Source: G963663365 sp963663365 (GTDB lineage: Bacteria > Hinthialibacterota > Hinthialibacteria > Hinthialibacterales > G963663365). Taken from it: 64,000 bases of DNA. Shown here piece after piece: positions 1 through 8,523 of the stretch. The notes below the pieces were generated by a model. It did not search any database, was not told the origin of the DNA, and worked only from the letters and a program-made list of their open reading frames with translations. The DNA lies in NCBI GenBank assembly GCA_963663365.2, contig CAXXIH010000008.1, positions 434,001-498,000 of the forward strand. The letters run 5' to 3'. Position 1 is the stretch's first letter. Each line of letters starts with the position of its first letter. Both the position numbers and the translations under genes were made by a program.

Positions 1-1143
1 TCGCGCGGCCATGTCATCGAGCAACGCATCTTCCATGTCTGACCACCACGGAAAACTGATCATGTTGTCGAAATAGTGGTCCGTCACTGGAACATTGGCC
101 GACTCGAGTCCGAATCGCTGAAAGAGTTCCGAACGATAAAGAGGCCAGTATTGGACAATGCACTTCAAGTTGTATTTCTCAAACAGCAGCCGGATAAGGT
201 CGTCTCTATGAACATTGGACGATTTTCCGTCAAACCGTGCCGCCATTAGGTGATAAACGTGTTCACAATCTTCTGGAACCTCTTGGAAAACAATCTCTGG
301 GAACGTTTTCAAAATTTCGTGGAAGCGTTTGGCTTGCCGCTGGCGCGCGGCGTTAATGGCGTCCAATCGTTTGATCAGTAGCCGGCCCACAGCGCAGTTG
401 ACCTCTGCAAGACAGAAGTTATGAGGCCACACACCGGTGGCGGGCTCCACAATGTTACCCATCGCAGGTTTCCAGTAGTCGGCCCGTTCGCTTTCAAACG
501 GCCAATTACCCATCCAACGCAAACGCCGAGCCTTGAGCCCCAGTTCCTTGTCGCGGAGGATCAGCATCCCGCCTTCCCCCATTGTGCTTATGTTTTTTTG
601 CGAATGGAAACTGAAGCACCCGAAATCGCCAATCGTACCGACGCGTTTGCCTTTGTAGCGTGCTCCCGGCGCTTGTGCACAGTCTTCCACTATGACAAGC
701 CCATGTTTGTCTGCAAGTTCCATGATGGAATCCATGTCAGCCGTTAATCCGTACAGATGGACGACGACTACCATGCGTGTACGGGGTGTGATTAACGGCG
801 CAATTGTATCCGCTGAAATCAGCCGAGTTTTCGGATCTATGTCGGCCCATTTCAGACTTGCTCCAGTGCGTGCAAATGGCACTGCCGATGATACAAACGT
901 ATGTGCTGGAATAATGACTTCGTCTCCCGGTCCCAGGCGTGAAAGGATTGCCGCCGTTTCCAATGCCGCCGTCGCATTACTCAACACAACGGCCTCCTCA
1001 CTACCGATGAATTGGGCGAACTCCTGTTCAAATACCTCGCCTTCTGGACCGGCAGCCCACGTCTTTCCCTCACGCAAGACGCGAAGCACTACTTGTTCTT
1101 CCTCTCTGCTCAACCGTGTCTGAACAGCCAGCAACTCAATCAT
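1..1143 (-). CDS. DegT/DnrJ/EryC1/StrS family PLP aminotransferase (3' end outside window)
   Basis: Reading the minus strand from ATG at 1143 gives MIELLAVQTRLSREEEQVVL and stays open to base 1. Family landmarks are visible: an early GKTWAAGPEGEVFEQEFA segment, LSNATAALETA, GDEVIIPAHTFVSSA, VHLYGLTADMD, VEDCAQAPGA, and SFHSQKNISTMGEGGM, where the Lys is the expected Schiff-base residue. Members transfer an amino group to keto-sugars or related intermediates in cell-surface or nucleotide-sugar pathways. The start overlaps the stop of the upstream GntR gene by 8 bases, so the two are probably one transcript and translationally coupled. About 380 codons are visible, close to full family length; the C-terminus lies off the window. 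The substrate cannot be told. Confidence 0.9.
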   Translation of the reverse strand, partial: MIELLAVQTRLSREEEQVVLRVLREGKTWAAGPEGEVFEQEFAQFIGSEEAVVLSNATAALETAAILSRLGPGDEVIIPAHTFVSSAVPFARTGASLKWADIDPKTRLISADTIAPLITPRTRMVVVVHLYGLTADMDSIMELADKHGLVIVEDCAQAPGARYKGKRVGTIGDFGCFSFHSQKNISTMGEGGMLILRDKELGLKARRLRWMGNWPFESERADYWKPAMGNIVEPATGVWPHNFCLAEVNCAVGRLLIKRLDAINAARQRQAKRFHEILKTFPEIVFQEVPEDCEHVYHLMAARFDGKSSNVHRDDLIRLLFEKYNLKCIVQYWPLYRSELFQRFGLESANVPVTDHYFDNMISFPWWSDMEDALLDDMAAR

Positions 1144-1876
1144 GGAGCCCATTCGTTTCCCCCGTGTCCAGTTGTTCGCCGTTCTTGAGTTCAGCGAGAC
1201 TATTATCCAAGTGATGGCGCAACAGGCTCCGCGCAAGTTCCACATCGCGTCCCGCGATGGCCTTCGCGATGGCTTTATGTTCCCAAACCGCGTCGGGGGC
1301 CACCGTGCGCCAATGTGGATTTTGGGCGGCAGCAGTTCGAAAATAGTCGGCCAATACCGAGTGCATCCCGGAGATGAGAGGGTTGCCCGTCATTTCCAAG
1401 AGGAGATTATGGAACTCATATTCCGCGGCGTCGGCCTCATCGGTCTGGCCGAAGACTGTTGTCACCTCTTCGAATCGCGCTGCGATCTCTTTTAGCCGAT
1501 TTGCTTGTTCCTTTGTCGTATTCACTACCGCAAGGCCTATCGCACCCAGTTCCAATACGTAACGCAACTCGGCCAGCGACTGGATGCTTTTATCCCCCAA
1601 ACTTCGCGAGTACAGCGGAAGCCAATTTTCCATGATATCCCGCACGTCGGGGCGTTGTATGACTAACCCAACCCGCTTACGCCCCTTTAGCAAACCCAGT
1701 GCTTGGAGTTGGCCGACGGCCTCGCGTGCAATGGTCCGCGAAACCCCAAACTCCGAAGCGATCTGGTCAACGGTCATAAACACCGCATCCTTCTCAAGAT
1801 CGGATTTCATAATCCGAGATCGGATCTTTTTTACCAAGTCATTGGTCAGATTTTTGTTTGCGTCGTGCTTTTTCAT
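1136..1876 (-). CDS. GntR-family transcriptional regulator, FCD (FadR-like) subfamily
   Basis: The 246-residue protein has an N-terminal winged helix (about residues 10-75, with FMTVDQIASEFGVSRTIAREAVGQL and LLKGRKRVGLVIQRP) followed by an all-helical FCD ligand domain (about 95-235: LAELRYVLELGAIGLAV, ADAAEYEFHNLLLEMTGNPLI, WEHKAIAKAIAGRD, ARSLLRHHLDNSL). FCD domains bind small carboxylates, often with a metal held by Asp/His residues such as the EFHNLL and WEHKAI histidines seen here. The gene lies directly upstream of, and overlaps, the DegT aminotransferase, so it probably controls that operon and itself. The 120 bases upstream are AT-rich and fit a promoter. Confidence 0.92.
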   Translation of the reverse strand: MKKHDANKNLTNDLVKKIRSRIMKSDLEKDAVFMTVDQIASEFGVSRTIAREAVGQLQALGLLKGRKRVGLVIQRPDVRDIMENWLPLYSRSLGDKSIQSLAELRYVLELGAIGLAVVNTTKEQANRLKEIAARFEEVTTVFGQTDEADAAEYEFHNLLLEMTGNPLISGMHSVLADYFRTAAAQNPHWRTVAPDAVWEHKAIAKAIAGRDVELARSLLRHHLDNSLAELKNGEQLDTGETNGLHD

Positions 1877-1998
1877 TTTAATATAGTAGTACTTAATATG
1901 TCATATGTCAAGATTTTATTGCATTTATGGGCTTGAAATGGATAATAAGTATTATTTATACTTGCCGGTAGGTACCTCTTCAAGGGGATATCGAATTC

Positions 1999-2370
1999 GT
2001 GTTGCACGGTGAGCAAGTTGGTGCGATGGCACAGGAAAAAGGGATGAAATTTACCGTCCTTGCCAAAGGTGGAAAAACTAGAGTTTTTTTCGGTATCGGC
2101 CTACGCAGTCACCCTTCACAGAAGTACCAAGAAATTGCCATGCACTATTATGCCGCCGATAGGGATGTATTTGGGGGTGTTCAAAGCTGGTTTTATGGTT
2201 CCGGCGAATGGGCCTTTGTTCGATACCTGGGCCACCATGAAGCCCCTCCAAACTGGAAAACCATAGGTGATGATTACTTTCGGAAAGTATCATTTACACG
2301 TCTTGATGACTTATATAATGGGATAAGCATTTTGGGTTCCATCAGAAGGCAAGAATTTCGATCCGTTTGA
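1999..2370 (+). CDS. Hypothetical protein, possibly a gene fragment
   Basis: This 123-codon GTG-initiated frame reads ...AMAQEKGMKFTVLAKGGK... and ends ...LGSIRRQEFRSV. I recognise no family. There is no convincing ribosome binding site close to the start, and no signal peptide or membrane segment is visible. Aromatic-rich stretches (QSWFYGSGEWAFVRYLGHHE) look like protein rather than noise, so it may be the remnant of a larger sugar-binding or hydrolase gene, but that is a guess. It lies between the GntR gene and the lyase-like gene, in a stretch with no other good frame. Confidence 0.3.
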   Translation: MLHGEQVGAMAQEKGMKFTVLAKGGKTRVFFGIGLRSHPSQKYQEIAMHYYAADRDVFGGVQSWFYGSGEWAFVRYLGHHEAPPNWKTIGDDYFRKVSFTRLDDLYNGISILGSIRRQEFRSV

Positions 2371-2494
2371 ATCATTGCTTTAAATAGTATTAAGTGTGTT
2401 TTGGAGGATTTAACGGTTAAATATGTTGATGTTGAGAATCAAAAATATTTGACTTAATTCGTTTTCAAAGACAAAAGAAAGAATGGAGATAACA

Positions 2495-3694
2495 ATGAAT
2501 ATAAGAATAATATGTGCGCTATTCCTTTTGATATTTTTGCAATCGAATGTTGTATTTTCTTCAACCTGGAATTGTGAAATATTGCCATCCGAACAGAAGG
2601 TTGAGGTGGATCCTCAAAGCGGAGCCAAAATTATTTTTGTAACGACTGATCCTGCGAATGATACGAACCTTTATTTTCATAAACGTTGCTTTCTTTGGAA
2701 CAACCGTCTGATGATCTTTTTTTCAAATAGATTCGGCCGGACAGAGGTTATGGGATATCTTGTTGATACGGGGGAACTTATCAGGCTGAATCAAGCGCAA
2801 GACCCCGCTGCGGGAAGCGCTGTTGGATCAGTAAAGGATGACCGGCTTTATGTTTGCAAGGAAGACAGTATTTACATGTGGCAATTGGATGTTGTCACTG
2901 AGCCGAAAACGGCGGTACGTGTCACCGAAACCAAAGTATTCGATATGCCTGAGGGCGTGCATAAGCGATCGTTCCACGTAGAAAATTGCGACGGCAGTCT
3001 TATGGCTTTTGCCTATCAATTTGAAGAAGAGCATTACATCGGATTCTTTGATCTCGTGGCCAATGAGTTTCTGACCCCCACAAAATTAGATATGAAACCT
3101 GACCATATGCAGTTCCATTGGAACCGGCCTGATCTTCTTGGATTCAGTCCGGTTTATGAAAGTGACATTGCGCCTTTGGATCCTAATGCTCCGCCACGGG
3201 CGCGTATTTGGTTTTTGAACGTCCATACACGGGTACCGATACCAGCCTTTTATCAGGTTCCTGGAGAACTTGTTACTCACGAATGCTGGTGGGTTAATGA
3301 CCAAATGACTTTTCTCGGCGGATTTCACCATGAAGGTGACCGCGAAGAGGGAACTGTAAAAGTGCTCGATCTCAAGACCGGTGATATTCGAATAATCGGC
3401 GCAGGCGCATGGCTTGACGATGCCACAGGGTATCAACTGTCACAGGTCAATTGGTGGCATGCCTCCGGGAGCCGCAATGGGAAATGGGTTGCCGCCGATA
3501 ATTGGCACGGAATTGTCGCGTTATTCAATGCCCAAACCACAGAAAAGAAAATTTTAACCACGGGCCATCGTATTTACGGCGGCGGCTTGCATTTGCATGT
3601 CGGTTGGGACATGGAAGGAAAATATGTTGAATTTACATCGAACAAACTTGGCAATCCCGATGTTTGCATTGCAGTTATTCCGGAAGACTGGTGA
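2495..3694 (+). CDS. Secreted beta-propeller protein resembling oligogalacturonate lyase (PL22)
   Basis: The start at 2495 is preferred to the in-frame ATG at 2483 because GGAGAT lies at proper spacing before it. The protein (about 399 residues) begins with a clear signal peptide (MNIRIICALFLLIFLQSNVVFSS). The body has propeller-like repeats with WNNRLMIFFSNR, GYLVDTGE, GDIRIIGAG and a C-terminal GLHLHVGWDMEGKYVEFTSN...GNPDVCIAVIP. That His-containing ending is typical of oligogalacturonide lyases, which cleave unsaturated pectin oligomers by Mn-dependent beta-elimination. A non-catalytic TolB-like propeller remains possible. An AT-rich leader precedes it, and a pseudopilin gene follows at about 110 bases. 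Confidence 0.68.
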   Translation: MNIRIICALFLLIFLQSNVVFSSTWNCEILPSEQKVEVDPQSGAKIIFVTTDPANDTNLYFHKRCFLWNNRLMIFFSNRFGRTEVMGYLVDTGELIRLNQAQDPAAGSAVGSVKDDRLYVCKEDSIYMWQLDVVTEPKTAVRVTETKVFDMPEGVHKRSFHVENCDGSLMAFAYQFEEEHYIGFFDLVANEFLTPTKLDMKPDHMQFHWNRPDLLGFSPVYESDIAPLDPNAPPRARIWFLNVHTRVPIPAFYQVPGELVTHECWWVNDQMTFLGGFHHEGDREEGTVKVLDLKTGDIRIIGAGAWLDDATGYQLSQVNWWHASGSRNGKWVAADNWHGIVALFNAQTTEKKILTTGHRIYGGGLHLHVGWDMEGKYVEFTSNKLGNPDVCIAVIPEDW

Positions 3695-3806
3695 GCGATG
3701 AAGATCATCCAGCATGATTAATCCCGGTTGAGATGATCAATGTTTTGTCGGAAAATGATAAATAGGCACATATAAGTGCCAGTGAATATAAATCCAGGAG
3801 GAAACC

Positions 3807-4373
3807 ATGAAACGGTCCTTTGGTTTTACGCTAATCGAGCTGCTTATCGTTGTCGCAATTATCGGTATACTTGCGGCAATTGCAGTTCCGAATTTTTTGA
3901 ATGCGCAGACACGCTCTAAAATCGCCCGTGTAGAAGCCGATTTACGGTCGATTGATGTGGCACTACAATCGTATCGGATTGACAATAACAAGCCTTATCC
4001 GCGAGAAAATAATTTTACCTGGCCACGGCGTTGGGACCGCCTGACATCACCTATTGCCTATATGTCGGCAGGGCAATTTAACGACCCGTTCTTGAATCCG
4101 AAATTCAAGAAATCCAATGACGGTGATGCGCCCATTTATTATTATGAAACGAAATGGGCCTATCCGGCGAAATGGACTCGTTTTTATAACGCTTTTGGCG
4201 CCTATAAAAATATTGACGGCTTCAACTATTTTATCGGCTCGGCTGGACCGAACGGTTGCTATAACGGGGATTCCGGTTGCCCAGAACAATTGTGCCCGTG
4301 TGATTTGTATTTTGAATATGACGGTTCAAACGGATTACTCAGCAATGGCGATATAGCGCGGCTGGGCTCATAA
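3807..4373 (+). CDS. Type II secretion-like pseudopilin / prepilin-type protein
   Basis: The 188-residue product starts MKRSFGFTLIELLIVVAIIG after a strong AGGAGG ribosome site. It carries the prepilin peptidase cleavage motif (G|FTLIE), the hydrophobic helix and the AVPNFLNAQTRSKIARVEAD stretch common to GspG-like pseudopilins of candidate phyla. Downstream are TSPIAYMS, a DPF motif, and a C-terminal YFIGSAGPNG...DGSNGLLSNGDI region that resembles the Ca-binding end of this group. It probably assembles in the periplasm or at the surface after cleavage and methylation. No secretion operon accompanies it; similar orphan genes occur at 35463 and 58817 in this window. Confidence 0.88.
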   Translation: MKRSFGFTLIELLIVVAIIGILAAIAVPNFLNAQTRSKIARVEADLRSIDVALQSYRIDNNKPYPRENNFTWPRRWDRLTSPIAYMSAGQFNDPFLNPKFKKSNDGDAPIYYYETKWAYPAKWTRFYNAFGAYKNIDGFNYFIGSAGPNGCYNGDSGCPEQLCPCDLYFEYDGSNGLLSNGDIARLGS

Positions 4374-4518
4374 TTTTGAAAATCCAGGACTATACAGAAA
4401 AATAATCATCATTTCTGGAGGTCACTCAGAATCTCGATTAAAAATCGCCAGGGCCGAGAATAAAGTTGATCCAAATAAGGTTTAGAGCGGTTAGGAATCA
4501 CAAGTAAGTTCATTATCG

Positions 4519-4728
4519 ATGTCGAAGACAGAGCATGCTTTCACATTAATCGAACTTTTGATTGTAGTGGCAATTATCGGAATTCTTGCAGCCATTGCAG
4601 TCCCCAATTTTTTAAACGCTCAAACACGAGCAAAGGTCAGCCGTTCAATCAGCGATATACGTAATACCGATCTGGCTATTCATAGTTATATGGTTGATAA
4701 CACTACTGTCCCAACGTTAGTCAAATAG
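4519..4728 (+). pseudogene. Pseudopilin gene truncated by an IS4-family insertion
   Basis: The frame opens with MSKTEHAFTLIELLIVVAII and AVPNFLNAQTRAKVSRSISD, then IRNTDLAIHSYMVDN, exactly as in the neighbouring pseudopilin. At 4700 it runs into the terminal inverted repeat of the insertion sequence and stops at 4726-4728 inside it. Only about 60 of the roughly 190 expected residues remain. No continuation of the pseudopilin is seen on the far side of the IS (after 6025), so the rest was deleted or decayed beyond recognition. Confidence 0.85.
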
Positions 4729-6025
4729 ATTCAATTGGTTAGGGCTCTCGGTGGTAATTGGGTGGCCTTGTTTTTCGGAAAACGCCTGTAAAATCGGGGT
4801 TTTTTCGAAAAGCGTGAGGCTGAAAACCTGTAGAATTGTGTAGAGACTTTGATCGAGTTGAAGCTGCTTTTTGATGATAGCCACAAGCACATAGGTGGAA
4901 ATGGCAATCCAGACCTGGGTTTTGATGGCGTTCTCGCTGGTTCCATAGAATGCTTTGATTCGTAAGTGCTGTTTGATCCATTTGAAAAAGAGTTCGACGC
5001 GCCATCGGGCTCGATAGAGTTTGGTAATGGTCAACGGTGCCAAACTGAAATTGTTGGTGATGAAGACAAGTCTGTTTTGTGTATCGGGATCGCGGTAGCG
5101 GATACGTCGCAACTTCTCGGGATAGTCCTTTTGGCTGTAATAGCCAACAAGAACAACGGTCTGATCGCATTGCAGACCTGTAGATTTGTTGACGGGGCGG
5201 GAGTAGAGACGCCGGTATTGAAAATTGCTTTTCGCCCGGGTGACGAAGAAAGCTGAAGACTCCGCAATCCGATGCAGACGGGCAAAGTCTACGTACCCTC
5301 GGTCCATTACATAAATTGCGCCAGGTTCGAAAACGAGTTCGTCGAGAATGTTCACATCGTGCACATTGCCGGGTGTGACAATCACCACAGTGGGAATGCT
5401 TGCGCGTAGATCCAACAAGGTGTGGAGTTTTACGGCGCCTTTCCGTTTTCGAAACAAAGCCCATGGGAATAAGGACAGACAAAGATCGATGGTGGTCGAA
5501 TCCAACGCGTAGACTGTGCGTTTGAGTTGAAGACCGAAACGTTCTTCGGCATAGAGACTTCGCGCCGTCTGAATCAAGATTTGCGCAAAATCGGCAAAGA
5601 TGCGCCAGTTCCGCGTTTTGTTGGCATTCGCCAACGTATTGCGCGATACCTTTCCTCGAATTCCCATATGATAAAGTTTTGATCCCGAAGCCCGTAAACA
5701 CGCTTCGATATCCCGCAAACTTTCCCGGAATGTTAACTGTGCAAAGGCCATGCACAGAAACTGATCCCAACATGAAAAACTCTTCACTTTGTAATTGCCA
5801 CCATGCCGCTCCACGCATTTTCGAAACTCGTGAGCCGGGGCATAATCCATGATTTGTGAAAAAACCGTTTGACCTGAGTACATTCCCGTTGCCTTTCCGC
5901 GATCTTACGAAAAGGTCACAACGAGCCGGTTTCCATTTCAAGTCGATTATGGACATTTCGCACTCTAAGTCTTATATTTTTAAACACTTACAAACAAAGC
6001 CAACTCAAACGTTGGGACAGTAGTG
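4701..6025 (-). mobile_element. IS4-family insertion sequence with 18-bp perfect inverted repeats
   Basis: The ends are CACTACTGTCCCAACGTT at 4701-4718 and its exact reverse complement at 6008-6025. The element is 1,325 bp and carries one transposase gene on the minus strand. The transposase stop codon lies within the left repeat. Immediately flanking bases (left ...TTGATAA, right ATTGAATA...) do not form an obvious target duplication, so either a rearrangement followed insertion or the true ends differ by a few bases. It interrupts a pseudopilin gene. Confidence 0.88.
4717..5883 (-). CDS. IS4-family DDE transposase
   Basis: The 388-residue protein has the N-terminal IS4 domain (FSCWDQFLCMAFAQLTFRESLRDIE) and a DDE catalytic core. 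Visible acidic residues are in YALDSTTIDL (first D), YVMDRGYVDF (second D), and the YRARWRVELFFKWIKQHLRI signature that supplies the catalytic Glu (YREK-like motif of IS4). It would act in cis on the 18-bp ends of its own element. The frame is intact and full length, so the element may still be active. Confidence 0.92.
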   Translation of the reverse strand: MYSGQTVFSQIMDYAPAHEFRKCVERHGGNYKVKSFSCWDQFLCMAFAQLTFRESLRDIEACLRASGSKLYHMGIRGKVSRNTLANANKTRNWRIFADFAQILIQTARSLYAEERFGLQLKRTVYALDSTTIDLCLSLFPWALFRKRKGAVKLHTLLDLRASIPTVVIVTPGNVHDVNILDELVFEPGAIYVMDRGYVDFARLHRIAESSAFFVTRAKSNFQYRRLYSRPVNKSTGLQCDQTVVLVGYYSQKDYPEKLRRIRYRDPDTQNRLVFITNNFSLAPLTITKLYRARWRVELFFKWIKQHLRIKAFYGTSENAIKTQVWIAISTYVLVAIIKKQLQLDQSLYTILQVFSLTLFEKTPILQAFSEKQGHPITTESPNQLNLFD

Positions 6026-6312
6026 ATTGAATATAATTCATTATCCTTGGATAAATGGGTGAGGACATCAGCTTTGTGAGCTGATGGCCACGTTCAAATT
6101 TTGTGAGTATTCCGGTTAATTACGCTTCTGTTTTGAGTTTGTTGAGTGATTCTGCCAGGAATCCTTTTGGGAACCTTTCGGTTCCCTCTAAGGTCACTCC
6201 TAAGTCAACTATGTTTCGGTTTCTTGCTGCGTCTTACCTTGATCCTCGAAAAGCTCGATTGTGGTCCGGCGGGTCATAGTCCCGCATCCTGATCATGATT
6301 CACGTGTGAGTA

Positions 6313-6486
6313 TCAATCTTCATGACTTAGCGATGCCAACAGATCAAAAATCTCACGGCGTTGCTCAATCAGATAATCGGCCCTTGCCGTCAGGTCATCA
6401 ATTTCCCGAGAGAGTCTGTCTATATCACAGTATAGTGCTGCAAACTGCGTTTTGCATTGCTTGTGGATGTTACGGTTTGTCTTCAT
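6313..6486 (-). CDS. Small hypothetical coiled-coil protein (57 aa)
   Basis: This minus-strand ATG frame (6486 to TGA at 6313-6315) encodes a short charged helix: CDIDRLSREIDDLTARADYL followed by IEQRRREIFDLL-like heptads. It has the amphipathic pattern of a coiled coil and no cysteines other than two near the N-terminus. No strong Shine-Dalgarno sequence precedes it. It sits in an otherwise gene-poor stretch between the IS4 element and the DUF2784 gene. I do not recognise a family; it could be the tail of a decayed gene. Confidence 0.4.
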   Translation of the reverse strand: MKTNRNIHKQCKTQFAALYCDIDRLSREIDDLTARADYLIEQRREIFDLLASLSHED

Positions 6487-6570
6487 ACTGGAGTGGTAAC
6501 ACGCTCTACTATATAAATCTTTCTGTATCCGAATTTTTTGCGATATCGAAAATAAATCGAAATAGAGCTG

Positions 6571-6939
6571 TCATTCTCTGTGCAAGCGGTGCTGCAATAC
6601 GACTGCATATACTACCGCATTGAGAACCAGTACGAATACCCCCAATAAAACTTGCAGATCTCGCGTGAGTGCAGACGGATAGAGGACTGGAACAATGTAG
6701 TGTTTGATGAATCCACTTTCATATACAGCAGCTCCACTCTGATGACGCAGCCAGTTCTCAAGTGGCGTTAGCGGGCAAACCCAACCCATAAACGATATAA
6801 CAGCCGCCCACAAAAATGCCGGGATATGCAACCAAACACAACGCGGATACTTGAACACCAGTAGCCCTCCCAGGATTACAAACAGAACAAAACCTAAGTG
6901 GAGAACGACAACCAGATCAGCGAGTGCTCTATAAATCAT
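6571..6939 (-). CDS. DUF2784-family membrane protein
   Basis: The start at MIYRALADLVVVLHLGFVLF (6939) is preferred to longer frames whose first 29 residues are not family-like. The protein (122 aa) has about four hydrophobic helices, the conserved WVCPLTPLENWLR motif and a following H/Y-rich GFIKHYIVPVLYP segment, all typical of DUF2784 inner-membrane proteins of unknown function. It lies 22 bases downstream of the HU-like gene on the same strand and may be co-transcribed with it. Confidence 0.85.
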   Translation of the reverse strand: MIYRALADLVVVLHLGFVLFVILGGLLVFKYPRCVWLHIPAFLWAAVISFMGWVCPLTPLENWLRHQSGAAVYESGFIKHYIVPVLYPSALTRDLQVLLGVFVLVLNAVVYAVVLQHRLHRE

Positions 6940-6961
6940 AGGCCATAGTGTACATTGACAA

Positions 6962-7267
6962 TCATTCCATGTCCCTAGGCCGCCCAACAGCCTCTTTGAG
7001 CATCTTGCCAGGCCTGAACACAACAACGATGCGCTCCGGAAGATACATTTCCTGGAACGTCCTCGGATGCCGTATGCGCCGCCCCCGGCGATTAACCGGG
7101 TGAAACGCTCCGAATCCTACGATGATTACCCGCTTTTGCTGCGCAAGTCCGTCGGAAATCGTGCCCCAAAAAATTGCTATAGCTTTCCTGGCTCGTACCA
7201 GCGGAATATTCAATTCTTTTGAAAGTCTCTGGGCGAGATGCTTTTTGTTTAGTTGATTTTCTTTCAT
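6962..7267 (-). CDS. HU/IHF-family DNA-binding protein
   Basis: The likely start is MKENQLNKKHLAQRLSKELN (7267), giving 101 residues. The helical body, then IFWGTISDGLAQQKRVIIVGFGAFHPV, NRRGRRIRHPRTFQ and VVVFRPGKMLKEAV match the HU fold: dimerising helices, the GFG turn, the DNA-binding beta arm and the RPGK end. Such proteins bend DNA and assist site-specific recombination. It lies directly downstream of a serine recombinase gene, which suggests it may serve as the accessory architectural factor of that recombinase. Confidence 0.9.
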   Translation of the reverse strand: MKENQLNKKHLAQRLSKELNIPLVRARKAIAIFWGTISDGLAQQKRVIIVGFGAFHPVNRRGRRIRHPRTFQEMYLPERIVVVFRPGKMLKEAVGRPRDME

Positions 7268-7323
7268 AAACAACTTGCGACAGGAAGACTTATTAAAGGT
7301 TTTGGAAATTACCACACAGTTTG

Positions 7324-8058
7324 TCACGCCTTTGAATTCAGGCTATCTCGTGATGAGGATTGAACGGCATCCCACAGTTCGACTGATATAATTGGTTCAT
7401 GTGTACCATTTACTTGTGAACTCACATAAAAACGATTTTTGAGCATGCGTGAAACCGTCGAACGCGTAAGCGAAAGTTCCCGGGCAATAGAGCGGATTGA
7501 TTGTCCATTCGATGCGGACCTGAATACCTGCTCGACTTTATCCGCCTGTTCTTTGCAAGGAACGATCTTCCCATTCTCCATACGATACCCAAATGGAGGC
7601 CGATTCATAAACTTTTGATATTCACGGGCGAGACGAACTCCACGTGCAATCCGTTCCTGCCGCAACTCGTGTTCAAACTCCGAAAAGACGGTCCGTATTC
7701 TGGCAAAGGCGCGTTCTGCTGCGGTGTCACCGGTCAAGTCGTTGATCAAGAGTACTTCAACATTTCGTTGACCGAGATGAGTAACAAGCCAGCCAAACTG
7801 AAAGACATCCCGGGCGAGCCGGTCAGCCTCTGTTGCCACTACCGCATGCACCTCATCGTACAGACTATCAAGCAATGCCATTAAGCCGCCGCGCTCACGA
7901 AGACGCATTCCGCTGGCCTGATCCTCAAAAACCTGAACCAGAACCAGTCCATTCGTTACGCAATATCGATTGATTTCGTCTTTCTGGGCGTTTAGAGAGA
8001 ATTTCCGGCCTTGTTCGCCTGTTGATACCCGGATGTACCCATAGACCTTCTTAATCAT
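7324..8058 (-). CDS. Serine recombinase (resolvase/invertase family)
   Basis: The 244-residue protein has the resolvase catalytic domain: YGYIRVSTGEQG (Ser nucleophile in RVST), FEDQASGM, VVATEADRLARDVFQFG, and the long E helix with RTVFSEFEHELRQERIARGV. A short recombinase linker (PPFGYRMENGKIVPCKEQ) and a terminal helix-turn-helix (SIRSIARELSLTRSTVSRML) follow. Its size lies between small resolvases and large phage integrases. The start overlaps the stop of the AbrB-like gene by four bases (ATGA). It probably inverts, resolves or integrates DNA of the surrounding accessory region. Confidence 0.93.
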   Translation of the reverse strand: MIKKVYGYIRVSTGEQGRKFSLNAQKDEINRYCVTNGLVLVQVFEDQASGMRLRERGGLMALLDSLYDEVHAVVATEADRLARDVFQFGWLVTHLGQRNVEVLLINDLTGDTAAERAFARIRTVFSEFEHELRQERIARGVRLAREYQKFMNRPPFGYRMENGKIVPCKEQADKVEQVFRSASNGQSIRSIARELSLTRSTVSRMLKNRFYVSSQVNGTHEPIISVELWDAVQSSSRDSLNSKA

Positions 8059-8273
8059 TTACCACTCACCACACGCAACACGATGTCACCACGATCAATG
8101 AACACTTGGAAGTTGTCTCCTCCTTGGAGACGAAGGGCTTTTACCACTCCTGAGGGAATCGTAATTGAGAATTGGCCGTTACTACCCTGTTGCCGTAACA
8201 CAACCAAATTCTGAGCAAGCCTTTTTCCACGCTTCTGTGGAAAAGTGAGAATTGACGCCCCGGTGTGATCCAT
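8055..8273 (-). CDS. AbrB/MazE-like swapped-hairpin DNA-binding protein
   Basis: From MDHTGASILTFPQ at 8273 (72 aa; an in-frame ATG at 8324 would add 17 residues) the C-terminal half reads GQFSITIPSGVVKALRLQGG, then DNFQVFIDRGDIVLRVV, a typical AbrB/SpoVT beta hairpin repeat. Such proteins are small transcription factors or antitoxins. The stop overlaps the recombinase ATG, so the pair is coupled and this protein probably controls recombinase synthesis. A palindromic operator-like site lies in the divergent intergenic region at 8480. Confidence 0.72.
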   Translation of the reverse strand: MDHTGASILTFPQKRGKRLAQNLVVLRQQGSNGQFSITIPSGVVKALRLQGGDNFQVFIDRGDIVLRVVSGK

Positions 8274-8423
8274 ACAGAAAACTATGGATGAACTTATATA
8301 TAAATTTAACGATAAACAGTCCATTTCATGGGGGTGTCCCGAAAGTCTACCTTATGGGACAGTTCGGTCGCATCCATTTGTAGTATTTAGGTGGACGGCA
8401 CATTTCAATTCTTGCATGGTTGT

Positions 8424-8457
8424 GGCTGTTTTGCATCTTTTGTAGAGCAAAACAGCC
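8424..8457. promoter_or_regulatory. 11-bp perfect stem-loop in divergent intergenic region
   Basis: GGCTGTTTTGC (8424-8434) is perfectly complementary to GCAAAACAGCC (8447-8457) with a 12-base loop. It lies between the AbrB-like gene (minus strand) and the DUF488 gene (plus strand), about 65 bases upstream of the latter. It has no T tract on the plus strand. It could be an operator or a leader hairpin. Confidence 0.5.
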
Positions 8458-8479
8458 CATCAGCGGCTTTATAGTTAGA

Positions 8480-8492
8480 GGACATAATGTCC
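8480..8492. promoter_or_regulatory. Near-perfect palindrome GGACATAATGTCC
   Basis: The 13-mer GGACAT-A-ATGTCC lies about 30 bases before the start of the DUF488 gene and 200 bases from the divergent AbrB-like start. Its dyad and position fit an operator, perhaps for the AbrB-like protein. No protein-DNA evidence is available. Confidence 0.4.
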
Positions 8493-8523
8493 GCTCAAAG
8501 AATGATCATAGGAGGTGAAGACT

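Noticed and set aside
421..1123. Plus-strand open frames of 108 and 143 codons
   Set aside because: They are antisense to the clearly coding DegT aminotransferase and have no protein-like features or ribosome sites.
4690..6035. Target-site duplication of the IS4 element
   Set aside because: The flanks TTGATAA and ATTGAATA are only loosely similar; no exact duplication can be claimed.
6169..6186. Terminator at GGGAACC-TTTC-GGTTCCC
   Set aside because: The hairpin is real but has no T run and no gene ends nearby.
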